A stretch of DNA of 64,000 nucleotides from Stigmatella aurantiaca (lineage in GTDB: Bacteria; Myxococcota; Myxococcia; Myxococcales; Myxococcaceae). Both the position numbers and the translations under genes were made by a program. The notes under the pieces were generated by a model. The model did not search any database. It was not told the origin of the DNA and saw only the letters and a list, made by a program, of their open reading frames with translations. Below, piece by piece: positions 9,401 to 16,799 of the stretch (position 1 is the stretch's first letter; the number at the start of each line of letters is the position of its first letter). The stretch spans positions 1 through 64,000 of the forward strand of contig NZ_FOAP01000025.1 of assembly GCF_900109545.1 (NCBI RefSeq), read 5' to 3'.

Positions 9401-10545
9401 GAGGCGACCTCCACCTCGCGCTGGCTCAGCGTCAGCTTCGCCCGGGCCATGCCCGCGAGCGCCACGGAGAGCGAGACAGGCTTGCCCGCGGGGATGACGT
9501 CCTCGTTCGCGCGGAGGGTGGCGCCCTGGGCCTTCACGGTGGGCAGGGGAAACGTCTTCCGGATGCCCGAGGGCTCATCGATGCGCAGCGCGTACGCCAC
9601 ACCGGCTTGGGGCGTCAGCTCGAAGCGGCCGCGCCCCTCGTGCTCCGAGCGGACCCGGGAGACTTCCTGGCCCGTAGCGGTGTTGATCACCACGCCCACC
9701 AGGTCCGCGGGCTTCTGGGCGGGAGTTCTCGCCTGGAAGTAGACGCGCGAGGGCAGCCCCGCGACGAGCTCGCCGCCCTCGGGGTAGAGGGCGATGTCCA
9801 GGGTTTGCAGGAGAATGGGCAGGGTCTTCGCCGCGGTCTCCACCACGCCGCCATCCTCGATGGCGAAGGCCAGGGTGCCCTCGCCGCGCTCGATGGCTTT
9901 GGGCAGCGTGAAGCGCACGGTGCAGAGCCCCTGCGCGTTGACGGTGCCCGGCACCTTTGCCACGGAGATTCCATCAACGAGTGCGGTGGCGGTGACCTTG
10001 GCGCCCTCGGGCACGCCGCCTTCGGCGCGCTTCACGTCGAGGGTCGCGGTGACCGTGTCTCCAGGGCCATAGCCATCCCGGAGGAATTCGATCTGTGACT
10101 TGAGCCGGGGCGCCCGGTAGGCCCGCACGTCGAACTTCCGCTCGGCGGGGGCATCCCCCTGCCAGGGGAAGGTGACCTTGAGGGTGTACTCTCCGCCTGC
10201 AGTGCCCTCCGGGACGGGCCACTGGAAGCCCCAAGCGGCGTCCTGTACCTGGACCTGAGCGGAGGTCACCACATCCCCCTTGGGCCCTCGAATCTCGACG
10301 GTGGCCTGCCCGGTGCCTGCGTAGGGCTTGCGGCTGTGCGCTTCGAGCATCAGGCCCCGGGCCAGCACCTGTTCGCCGGGCCGGTACAGAGGCTTGTCGG
10401 TGCTGACGAAGGTCAGGTGGCGAGTGGGGCCTCCGAGGGTGTCCGGGGATGCCCGGGCGGCGAGCACGGAGGGAAGCAGCGCCGGAACGGTCAGGCCCAG
10501 GGCGAGCAGCGTCAGCAGGGCTCGCGGCGGGAGAGAGAAGAGCAT
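6493..10545 (-). CDS. Bacterial alpha-2-macroglobulin-like protein with thioester motif
   Basis: 1350 residues with an N-terminal signal peptide (~30 residues). An MG2-type domain follows with STDKPLYRPGEQVLARG near residue 50, then further MG domains. A Pro/Ala-rich stretch (~570-600) lies about where a bait or linker region would be. An alpha-2-macroglobulin core domain is followed near residue 875 by GCFEQTSSTTYP. This keeps the Cys and Gln of the C-x-E-Q thioester, followed by the alpha-alpha toroid (thioester domain) and a receptor-binding-like C-terminus. Such proteins are thought to trap attacking proteases in the envelope. There is no lipobox, so it is probably periplasmic. The common partner penicillin-binding protein 1C is not adjacent. 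Confidence 0.88.
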   Translation of the reverse strand: MLFSLPPRALLTLLALGLTVPALLPSVLAARASPDTLGGPTRHLTFVSTDKPLYRPGEQVLARGLMLEAHSRKPYAGTGQATVEIRGPKGDVVTSAQVQVQDAAWGFQWPVPEGTAGGEYTLKVTFPWQGDAPAERKFDVRAYRAPRLKSQIEFLRDGYGPGDTVTATLDVKRAEGGVPEGAKVTATALVDGISVAKVPGTVNAQGLCTVRFTLPKAIERGEGTLAFAIEDGGVVETAAKTLPILLQTLDIALYPEGGELVAGLPSRVYFQARTPAQKPADLVGVVINTATGQEVSRVRSEHEGRGRFELTPQAGVAYALRIDEPSGIRKTFPLPTVKAQGATLRANEDVIPAGKPVSLSVALAGMARAKLTLSQREVEVASANVGPQGTVTLDPKGADGVLVATLWAPDGRPLAERLVFRQPAKALTVELRPDKQGYVPGDTVRLTARTTQDGKPVSALVMLTVTDDAVLELIEKRDQAPSLPVMVLLEPEVQELADAQVYFDEKNPKAKAAVDLLLGTQGWRRFALAHPEQFLSQHGDAAQRALAIRVQAVPTPTAMPESLFGGAVLQEVAQAAPLPPPAAPLPVPAAPAAPAPKAKQDLAAAKPALNRAERRAPRPVLQDGLMMEKRAWQPPVVYLREYAHTVRPGRKPGDRVDFAETLYWNAGVRTDAQTGEARVSFALNDSVTTFKAFAGAVGANGALGSTVASLESVQPFYAEPKLPLEVTSGDVIQLPVALVNGTAAPLRGASVKALLTGDVRVSSVGTVDLAAKERARRLIELKIGQESKPLALTLAATAGDYADTVTRTLTIQPQGFPLRASFGGLLSARNPAAHTVSLPANLVRGSVKTSITVYPTPLANMTESLARLIQEPSGCFEQTSSTTYPMTMAQQYFQSHSGVDPKLVASAREKLDAGYKRLTGFECPEKGYEWFGENPGHEALTAFGLLHFTDMQQVREVDAAMLERTRAWLLRQRDGQGGFSRKRRALHTWLEDPDTSNAYILWALMESAGRQASPAKELSREVAALKQSAAKSRNSYVLALAANVMALTGDHTEARKLMQRLAEKQNAGGTVEGGTQSIVGSQGDALAIETTALAVLAWLREPTHAANVQRSMKFLADSCQGGRYGSTQSTVLALRAIIAYDKARAAKRAPGSVRIYVDGQPVGSAVPFTATAQEALKLPDVSELLAPGQRKLELRMEGGSELPYSMEVVYHAMIPASSPETKLTLEAALAKSELTEGEPTEAIVTVSNKTDEALPTSVAIFGVPGGLEVRHDQLKELVKQKKVDSYEVIGRDVVLYWRGMEPRKRLSVPLSLMAAVPGTYTGPASRAYLYYTDEHKTWLDGVRVVIAPRR

Positions 10546-10638
10546 GTAGTCCTCGAAGGGGAACGGAACCTCACCGGGAACGGACCATCGCGCGGAAAGT
10601 TCTCTCGCGTCCGCCGCGTCTCGCGTTGCGTGGGCTCC

Positions 10639-11628
10639 CTAGCGGTTCAGGAGCTTCATCATCGCCTCGGGGTAGCGCGTCCCGGCGGCGGCGTCCTGGG
10701 GGAACACCGCCTCCAGGGCCTTCAGGTCCCCTTCCGTCAGTGAGACGTCCAGCGCCTGGAGGTTCTCCTCCAGGTACTTGCGCCGCTTGGTTCCGGGGAT
10801 GGGCACCAGGTCCTCGCCCTGGGCCAGCACCCACGCCAGGGCGAGCTGGGAGGGCGTACACCCCTTCTGGGCCGCCAGATCCTTCACCTTCTGGACGAGC
10901 TCCAGGTTCTTGTGGAAGTTCTCTCCCTGGAAGCGCGGGGAGTGGCGCCGGTAGTCATCCGGCTCGAAGTCCTCGGGCCGGGTGAAAGCGCCCGTGAGGA
11001 AGCCACGCCCCAGCGGGCTGTAGGGCACGAAGCCGATGCCCAGGCGCCGGCAGGTGGCGAGCACGCCCTGCTCGGGATCCCGCGTCCACAGCGAGTACTC
11101 GCTCTGCAGCGCCGTGATGGGGTGGGTGCGGTGGGCACGCTCGATGATGTCTGGGGAGGCCTCGCTCAGCCCGAGGTAGCGGACCTTGCCCTGCTTCACG
11201 AGTCCGGCCATGGCGCCCACCGTCTCCTCGATGGGAACCGAGGGGTCCACCCGGTGCTGGTAGTAGAGATCAATCGTCTCCACGCCCAGCCTCCGGAGGC
11301 TGCCCTCGCACGCCTGGCGCACGTACTCTGGTTTGCCGCTCACGCCCCGGGCGGAGGGATCCTTCGGGTCCCTCACGATGCCGAACTTGGTGGCGAGGAA
11401 CACCTGCGAGCGCTTGCCCTGGAGGGCCCGCCCGACGAGCTGCTCGTTGAGGTGGGGCCCGTAGACATCCGCGGTGTCGAGGAAGGTGACGCCCAGCTCC
11501 AGCGCGCGGTGAATCGTGGCGAGGGATTCCGCCTCGTCGCGCCCGCTGTAGAACTCACTCATGCCCATGCAGCCCAGCCCGAGGGCGGAGACCTGCGGAC
11601 CCTGCCGTCCCAGTTGTCGCAGTTTCAT
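10639..11628 (-). CDS. Aldo/keto reductase
   Basis: 329 residues starting [20 protein letters not shown]. An upstream in-frame ATG at 11688 would add a non-conserved basic leader. This is an NADP(H)-dependent TIM-barrel oxidoreductase with the catalytic tetrad in place: Asp and Tyr in DTADVYG, Lys in ATKFG, His in YYQHRVD. The phosphate-binding end carries PIPGTKR. The closest general groups are the IolS/YajO or AKR13-like enzymes; the physiological substrate cannot be read from sequence. No operon partner: 93 bases separate it from the macroglobulin-like gene. Confidence 0.92.
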   Translation of the reverse strand: MKLRQLGRQGPQVSALGLGCMGMSEFYSGRDEAESLATIHRALELGVTFLDTADVYGPHLNEQLVGRALQGKRSQVFLATKFGIVRDPKDPSARGVSGKPEYVRQACEGSLRRLGVETIDLYYQHRVDPSVPIEETVGAMAGLVKQGKVRYLGLSEASPDIIERAHRTHPITALQSEYSLWTRDPEQGVLATCRRLGIGFVPYSPLGRGFLTGAFTRPEDFEPDDYRRHSPRFQGENFHKNLELVQKVKDLAAQKGCTPSQLALAWVLAQGEDLVPIPGTKRRKYLEENLQALDVSLTEGDLKALEAVFPQDAAAGTRYPEAMMKLLNR

Positions 11629-11700
11629 GCCGCGCACCCTACTGCGCGGAAGACAGGGGGGACATGCTCCCTGTCCGGCACGAGACAACCCGGGGTGAGC

Positions 11701-11838
11701 TCAGTAGGGCCAGCACATGACCCATACCCACACGGGGGACCACACCGCGGAGGGCTGGGGAGGACGGGGGGCCGGAGGGCTCACGGCCCGGCGCTTGCGG
11801 AACTCTTCGAGATCAATGACAGCGGATGCTGGGTTCAT
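11701..11838 (-). CDS. 45-residue small protein with IDLEEFRKRR motif
   Basis: A complete short gene, ATG 11838 to TGA 11701, with GGGGG six bases before the start and strong GC at third positions. The protein opens MNPASAVIDLEEFRKRRAVS, continues with a proline-rich stretch and ends in a Trp/Val-rich tail (VWSPVWVWVMCWPY). I recall similar short IDLEEFRxRR proteins from myxobacterial genomes but cannot name a function. The aromatic tail could touch a membrane. The leader can fold so as to mask the ribosome site (see 11845-11900). Confidence 0.62.
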   Translation of the reverse strand: MNPASAVIDLEEFRKRRAVSPPAPRPPQPSAVWSPVWVWVMCWPY

Positions 11839-11844
11839 GGCAGA

Positions 11845-11900
11845 CCCCCTTTCCGGGTGGAGGCCGTCGAAGGCACTCACAGGAGTTATCGGAAAGGGGG
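11845..11900 (-). promoter_or_regulatory. Leader hairpin able to sequester the ribosome binding site of the 45-residue gene
   Basis: A perfect 11-base inverted repeat, CCCCCTTTCCG (11845-11855) and CGGAAAGGGGG (11890-11900), separated by 34 bases. On the minus-strand transcript the downstream arm contains the AAAGGGGG ribosome site of the small gene. Pairing would therefore block translation. Whether a protein, ligand or temperature opens it is unknown. Confidence 0.5.
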
Positions 11901-11949
11901 GCCTGTCAGTTGCGCGGAACTTTGTCCGCCCTAGCGGAGGGCCCCTGGT

Positions 11950-12342
11950 TTAGCGGGAGGCCCAGGCCGGCCCCTGGGGCCGGCGCGACGGGGCAGGCAC
12001 CCACACCCACTCCTCCACCGTCTCGTAATGGCCGGGCACCTGGCGCTGCTGGTAGTAGCCGCCCTCGCACCGCTCGCCCCGGCGGTGCCGGTGGTTCGTG
12101 CACTCGCGCTGCACCCACACCTTCTCGGTGTAGCCGGGCACCCACTTCTTCACGCTCTTGAGCTCGTAGCGGCCCTGCGCCTTCGCCGGGGGCGGGGGCT
12201 GCTGCGGCCGGCGGCCACGGAGGCTCTGGGTCTGCGTCGCGGGGCTGGCGGCGTGCTGCGAGGCCTGGGGGGCGGCGTGCGCGGCGGAGCCCAGGAAGAG
12301 GGCGCCGAGCGCCAGAAGGGAGAGTCCAGTCTTGAGAGCCAT
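11950..12342 (-). CDS. Small secreted basic protein
   Basis: 130 residues from ATG 12342, preceded by GAGGGAGGA. A clear signal peptide (MALKTGLSLLALGALFLGSA, cleavage near AHAAP) is followed by a Gln/Pro/Arg-rich segment. The C-terminal domain has KWVPGYTEKVWVQRECTN, GERCEGGYY and VPGHYETVEEWVWVPAP. The repeated W-V-P-G-[YH] phrase and two cysteines resemble small myxobacterial envelope proteins of unknown role. It lies 92 bases from the M50-like gene on the same strand. Confidence 0.72.
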   Translation of the reverse strand: MALKTGLSLLALGALFLGSAAHAAPQASQHAASPATQTQSLRGRRPQQPPPPAKAQGRYELKSVKKWVPGYTEKVWVQRECTNHRHRRGERCEGGYYQQRQVPGHYETVEEWVWVPAPSRRPQGPAWASR

Positions 12343-12434
12343 GGTGCTGTTCCTCCCTCGGGGGTGAGCTGTCCGAGTTGTACCTTCTGACGGGGCCCCC
12401 CCCGGGACATTCACGGGGGCCGGAGGGGGGGCGC

Positions 12435-13169
12435 TCAGAAGCGCCGCGAGGGCATGGACATGGAGGAGAACGGCGAGGCGGGCCGCGCGTGCATGGAGAT
12501 GTAGGCGGCCCATCCCAGCAGGAGCACGCCGAGCAGCGTCCACAGCGCGGCCCAGGCAATGGCGGGCACCCACGTGTGCTGGGCCAGCAGCGCCGCGTCG
12601 CTCAGGGAGCGGATGGAGCTGTCCCAGAGATCGTCCCGCAAATCGAACAGCGCGTAGAGCGCGGTGAAGGCCGCCAGGAAGAGGTTGAGCACATCCACCG
12701 CCCCCTGCGGCAGGAACCGCGCCGCCAGGCCCAGCACCACCGACGTGCCCACACAGAAGGCCAGGGTGAAGGGATCTCTCGCGTAGAGGATGCCCATGAC
12801 GCCCAACCACACACATGTGGCGCCCAGCACCCACCGCCGCAGCCGGAAGCGGAACGTGGCCAGCAGCAGCCCCGCGCCCACCACCGCGCTGCCCAGGTAG
12901 CCGCCGGAAAAGACGAAGATTTTCCGGAAGATGCCCGGGGGCAGGCTGGACAGGCAGGCCCCGGACTGGTCGAGCCGCAGGGTGATGTGCTCCACGGAGC
13001 CACCCACGAGCAGGGTGGCGATCGCGTGTCCGCTCTCGTGCATCATCACCACCAGCAGCTTCAGGGGAAGCAGGGCGGCCGTGTCCCAGAAGTACCACCC
13101 CGCCCCCAGGAACAGGAGGAGCAGGAGGATTCGGCCTGCGTTCAGCTTGGCGCCACTGGCAGTCTGCAT
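12435..13169 (-). CDS. M50-like membrane metallopeptidase
   Basis: 244 residues, start ATG 13169 with AAGGAG just upstream. There are six or so hydrophobic segments. The zinc motif HESGHA lies in the second (LLVVMMHESGHAIATLLVGG, near residue 45), as in the M50B-like/DUF3566-type peptidases of Actinobacteria and Myxobacteria. The usual second-site NPDG motif is not obvious, and the D in VDVLNLFLAAF may serve. Site-2-type proteases cut transmembrane substrates, but no substrate is suggested by the neighbours. Divergent from the S46 peptidase. Confidence 0.75.
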   Translation of the reverse strand: MQTASGAKLNAGRILLLLLFLGAGWYFWDTAALLPLKLLVVMMHESGHAIATLLVGGSVEHITLRLDQSGACLSSLPPGIFRKIFVFSGGYLGSAVVGAGLLLATFRFRLRRWVLGATCVWLGVMGILYARDPFTLAFCVGTSVVLGLAARFLPQGAVDVLNLFLAAFTALYALFDLRDDLWDSSIRSLSDAALLAQHTWVPAIAWAALWTLLGVLLLGWAAYISMHARPASPFSSMSMPSRRF

Positions 13170-13273
13170 GGGTCTCCTTCCCCCTCGAACACGCGGGCGG
13201 GCCCCATCTTCCGGGAAAAAACCGGAGGAACCCAGGGGTCGCCAGCGGGCGCCAGACAGGGTAGGGAAGGCCC

Positions 13274-15448
13274 ATGAAGACGATGTGGCTGCTGCTGCTG
13301 TGGGTGGCGCTCCCGGCGTTCGCCGGCGAGGGCAAGTGGACTCCCCAACAGGTGCTGGAGCTGGATCCGGCCTGGCTCAAGGCGCAGGGGCTTCAGCTGC
13401 CCCCGGGGAGGCTGTGGGATGCCCAGCGGGGCACGGGCCTGCTGGCGGGGGCGGTGAACGTGGGCGGGTGCTCGGGGGCCTTCATCTCCTCCACGGGCCT
13501 GGTCATCACCAACCACCACTGTGTCTTCTCCATCATCCAGGAGCACAGCTCGCCCCAGCGGGATTTGATTTCCCAGGGCTTCCTGGCCGCCAATCGCGAG
13601 GCGGAGCTGCCGGGCAAGGGCGCCCGCATCCTCGTGCCCCGGGCGTTCACGGACGTGACGAAGCAGGTGCTGGCCGCGGTCCCCGCGGGGGCGGATGACC
13701 TGGCGCGCTTCAAGGCCATCGAGCGTCAGCAGAAGGAGCTGGTCGCCGCGTGCGAGAAGCGTCCGGCCACGCGCTGCCAGCTGGCGGCGTTCGACGGCGG
13801 CTCTCAGTACGTGCTGGTGGACTCGGTGGAGCTGGCGGACGTGCGGCTCGTCTATGCCCCGCCGCGCGCGGTGGGCGAGTTCGGCGGGGAGGAGGACAAC
13901 TGGATGTGGCCCCGCCACACCGGGGACTTCGCCATCGTGCGCGCCTACTCCGCGCCGGATGGGGCCGCGGCGGCCTACAGCGAGAAGAACGTGCCCCACC
14001 GGGCGGAGTTCTTCTTCCCGCTCGCCCCGCAGGGCGTTCAGCCCGGAGACTTCGTCATGGTGCTGGGCTACCCCGGCATCTCGTTCCGCGCCCTGCTGGC
14101 CGAGGAGATGGCGGAGCGCCAGGCGCGCTTCTACCCCCGGGTCATCGACTTCTATGGCGAGGCCATCCGCATCCTCACGGAGGAGGGGGCGAAGGATGCG
14201 GCGGGGAAGATCGCCGTGGCCTCCACGCTCAAGAGCCTCCACAACCGGGCGAAGAACGCCAGCGGCCAGCTCGCCGGGCTCGCGCGGGGGCGCATCATCG
14301 AGAAGCAGCAGGAGCACGAGGCCGCCGTGGTGCGGTGGGCCCAGGCCCGTCCCGAGTATGCCGGGGCGCTGGTGGGCCGCGAGGAGCTGCGGGAGTCCCT
14401 GAAGGAGGAGGCCCTCACGTGGGAGCGCGAGTTCCTGCTCAACAACCTCCGGGCGGGGGCTCGCGGGGTGTCCATGGCCGCGACGCTGGGCCAGCTGGCG
14501 CGCGAGCGGGCGAAGCCCGACATGGAGCGCGAGCCCGAGTTCATGGAGCGGGAGCTCGTGCGGCTGAAGGACCAGTTCGAGCGCGAGCAGAAGAACCTCT
14601 TCGTGCCCGCCGAGAAGCGGCTGCTCCAGGCCTTCGTGCGCCGCGCCCAGGCGCTGGGGCCCGCCGAGCGCATCGCCGCGGTGGACAAGCACTTTGGCCG
14701 CACCTTCTCGGAGAAGGCCGTGACGGCGAAGATCAACGCCCTGTACGCCACGACGAAGGTGCTCACGCTGAGCGAGCGCATGGCCATGTTCCAGGCCTCC
14801 GAGGCCCAGCTCCAGGCCCGCAAGGACGCGCTGCTCGCCTTCGGGTTGGATCTGGCCACCGAGCTGACCGCCCTGGACGCGGTGAAGGACCGCCGCGAGG
14901 GTGCCCGGCGGCGCCTGCGCCCGGAGTGGCGGCGCGCGGTGCTGGCCCACGCGGGCAAGCCCGTGGCCCCGGATGCCAACGGCACCCTGCGCGTTACCTT
15001 CGCCAAGGTGGAGGGCTACTCGCCGCGTGACGGCGTCTTCTACACGCCCCAGACGACGCTCTCCGGCGTGCTCGCCAAGCACACGGACGCCGAGCCCTTC
15101 GATGTGCCGGACAAGGTGCTCGCCACGGCCCGGGAGAGGCGCTTCGGGCCCTGGGCGGACGCGGCGCTCAAGGACGTGCCGGTGGACTTCCTGTCGTCCG
15201 CGGACACCACGGGCGGCAACTCCGGCAGCCCCACCGTGAACGGCAAGGGCGAGCTGGTGGGCGTGAACTTCGACCGCGTCTGGGAGAACGTGGCCAATGA
15301 CTTCGGCTACAACCCGGACGTGGCGCGCAACGTGAACGTGGATGTCCGCTACGTGCTGTGGATGCTGGACCAGGTGGAGAACGCGGATGGGCTGCTGCGG
15401 GAGCTGGGTGTCCGCAAGGGGCCTTCCATGCCGGGGGAGAAGCGCTGA
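13274..15448 (+). CDS. S46 family dipeptidyl-peptidase, DPP11-like
   Basis: 724 residues, the normal S46 length, with signal peptide MKTMWLLLLWVALPAFAGEG. The chymotrypsin-like triad can be placed: His in VITNHHCVFS (~residue 80), Asp in the RHTGDFAIVRAY region (~220) and Ser650 in TGGNSGSPT. Eighteen residues after Ser650 is Arg668 in NFDRVWE, the same Ser-Arg spacing as Ser655/Arg673 of Porphyromonas DPP11. That arginine selects acidic P1 residues, whereas DPP7 has Gly. The enzyme should release dipeptides from peptide N-termini in the periplasm. The stop overlaps the next gene (TGATG), indicating coupling. Confidence 0.9.
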   Translation: MKTMWLLLLWVALPAFAGEGKWTPQQVLELDPAWLKAQGLQLPPGRLWDAQRGTGLLAGAVNVGGCSGAFISSTGLVITNHHCVFSIIQEHSSPQRDLISQGFLAANREAELPGKGARILVPRAFTDVTKQVLAAVPAGADDLARFKAIERQQKELVAACEKRPATRCQLAAFDGGSQYVLVDSVELADVRLVYAPPRAVGEFGGEEDNWMWPRHTGDFAIVRAYSAPDGAAAAYSEKNVPHRAEFFFPLAPQGVQPGDFVMVLGYPGISFRALLAEEMAERQARFYPRVIDFYGEAIRILTEEGAKDAAGKIAVASTLKSLHNRAKNASGQLAGLARGRIIEKQQEHEAAVVRWAQARPEYAGALVGREELRESLKEEALTWEREFLLNNLRAGARGVSMAATLGQLARERAKPDMEREPEFMERELVRLKDQFEREQKNLFVPAEKRLLQAFVRRAQALGPAERIAAVDKHFGRTFSEKAVTAKINALYATTKVLTLSERMAMFQASEAQLQARKDALLAFGLDLATELTALDAVKDRREGARRRLRPEWRRAVLAHAGKPVAPDANGTLRVTFAKVEGYSPRDGVFYTPQTTLSGVLAKHTDAEPFDVPDKVLATARERRFGPWADAALKDVPVDFLSSADTTGGNSGSPTVNGKGELVGVNFDRVWENVANDFGYNPDVARNVNVDVRYVLWMLDQVENADGLLRELGVRKGPSMPGEKR

Positions 15449-16101
15449 TGCCTGATGACTTGCCCACCGCGCTGCCCGTCTTCCAGCCGGAAGAGCGGGT
15501 CTGTGGCAACTGCAAGCTGTGGAGCGCTCACTCGACGGACCACCGCGGGTGGGTGGGGCCCTGCCGCATCTACCCGGGGCGCGGGCTGTTTCCGCCCTCG
15601 GCGCCCATCTGTGGGGATGCGTTCGCGCCCAGGGGCGGGGTGAGCGCCCAGGCGCCGGTGGCCTCCTCGTCCCGGGCGCGGGCCGCGCGCACCGTGGCCC
15701 CCGTGGTGCGGCGCAAGAGAGAGCCCAATGAGCTCGTCGAACTGGGAGACCTGAACATGACGCGTGAAGAGCTGATGGAGATTTTCCGGGAGGCCGCGGG
15801 CGAGGGCGAGGCCCCGCCGCTCGCGGGCAAGTGGGAGGGGGGGACGATCAAGCTCGTTCCCGGCAAGCCGGAGGTGCAGGGCAAGGACCTGCCCATCGAC
15901 AACCTCTTCCACAAGGTGGTGATGGTGCGCGACCGGCTCCGCACGCTGGAGCAGAAGCTCAACGCCCACCCGAAGCTGACGGATGCCGAGAAGGTGGAGA
16001 TGCAGTCCTACATCACCCGCGTCTACGGCTCCCTCACGAGCTTCAATCTCCTCTTCCGGGAGAAGAATGATCAGTTCGTGGGCCAGAAGGGGGACGAGTA
16101 G
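15448..16101 (+). CDS. Conserved-type hypothetical with N-terminal Cys motif
   Basis: 217 residues, overlapping the S46 peptidase stop by one base. The first 50 residues hold four cysteines in CGNCKLW...GPCRIYP...APICGD, a likely zinc- or iron-binding pattern. A flexible Ala/Arg linker follows, then a helical region (MTREELMEIFREAAGEGE) and a C-terminal coiled coil (VVMVRDRLRTLEQKL). No signal peptide. I do not recognise the family. The operon position suggests co-expression with the dipeptidyl-peptidase but does not say why. Confidence 0.72.
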   Translation: MPDDLPTALPVFQPEERVCGNCKLWSAHSTDHRGWVGPCRIYPGRGLFPPSAPICGDAFAPRGGVSAQAPVASSSRARAARTVAPVVRRKREPNELVELGDLNMTREELMEIFREAAGEGEAPPLAGKWEGGTIKLVPGKPEVQGKDLPIDNLFHKVVMVRDRLRTLEQKLNAHPKLTDAEKVEMQSYITRVYGSLTSFNLLFREKNDQFVGQKGDE

Positions 16102-16107
16102 CCTCGC

Positions 16108-16716
16108 TCAGTACCGGTCGTCGCGGGCCTGGCGCCGGTCCTCGCGAGACTCCCGGCGGTCCTCGCGGATCTCCTTCCGGTTCTGGGCCTGTTCGGCGCG
16201 CGCCAACTGGAGGAGCTCCATCATCAACGCGCGCTTGTGGTGCAGGCTGTTGCGGTCCATGCGGCCATAGAGGTCCTCCAGCTCGCGCTGGATGACGCGG
16301 GTCCGCTTCAGGGACTCGGACTCCCTGCGCACATCGCGCACGTCATCGCGGCGGTCGTGCTGGGCGTCCTGGAACTCTCTCCGGCCGCGTGCATCGTGCA
16401 GCTCATGGTGGTCCCGCCGCACTTCCGACTGGGCGTCGGAGAGCTCATACCGGGTCTCCTTCAGCTCCAGGGCTACGTAGGCACGCAGGTCCGCGTCCAC
16501 CTGCCGCAGGGCGTCCCGGTGGCGGTGAGACGTGGCCGTGTCGAAGCGGGCAATGAGGTTCTCCAGTTGCTTCAGGTCCCACCGGTCATCGCGCTGCTCC
16601 TGGCGGTTCTGCTGGGCCTCCTGGCGGTTCTCGTGCCGCTCTCGCCGGTCATGGGGGCCCGCGAGCGCCAGGGAGGGGAGAGCGAAAGCCATCGTTGCCA
16701 GCAGCCACTTCGACAT
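16108..16716 (-). CDS. Secreted highly charged helical protein
   Basis: 202 residues: signal peptide (MSKWLLATMAFALPSLALAG), then almost entirely Arg/Asp/Glu/Gln/His in helical heptads. The C-terminal tail repeats a RRESREDRRQARDDRY-like pattern. No enzyme motif is visible. It is probably a periplasmic coiled coil. AGGAG stands eight bases before the ATG. Convergent with the preceding Cys-motif gene, six bases away. Confidence 0.7.
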   Translation of the reverse strand: MSKWLLATMAFALPSLALAGPHDRRERHENRQEAQQNRQEQRDDRWDLKQLENLIARFDTATSHRHRDALRQVDADLRAYVALELKETRYELSDAQSEVRRDHHELHDARGRREFQDAQHDRRDDVRDVRRESESLKRTRVIQRELEDLYGRMDRNSLHHKRALMMELLQLARAEQAQNRKEIREDRRESREDRRQARDDRY

Positions 16717-16749
16717 GGGGGGAACTCCTGAGTGTTGCGTTCTGCCTTC

Positions 16750-16797
16750 AAGACGCGCCAGGCCCGGGAAGATTCATCGCCCGGGCACAAGCGTCTT
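16750..16797 (-). terminator. Nested inverted repeat downstream of the SGNH/serine-hydrolase operon
   Basis: Outer arms AAGACGC (16750-16756) and GCGTCTT (16791-16797) enclose inner arms GCCCGGG (16762-16768) and CCCGGGC (16780-16786). Located directly after the serine hydrolase stop, it probably ends that transcript. It could also act in the leader of the charged-protein gene that starts at 16716. Confidence 0.5.
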
Positions 16798-16799
16798 TC

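Noticed and set aside
6364-10098. Plus-strand open frame of 1244 codons
   Set aside because: Antisense to the macroglobulin-like gene. It is His/Arg/Leu-rich with no domain, the usual mirror frame of a high-GC gene.
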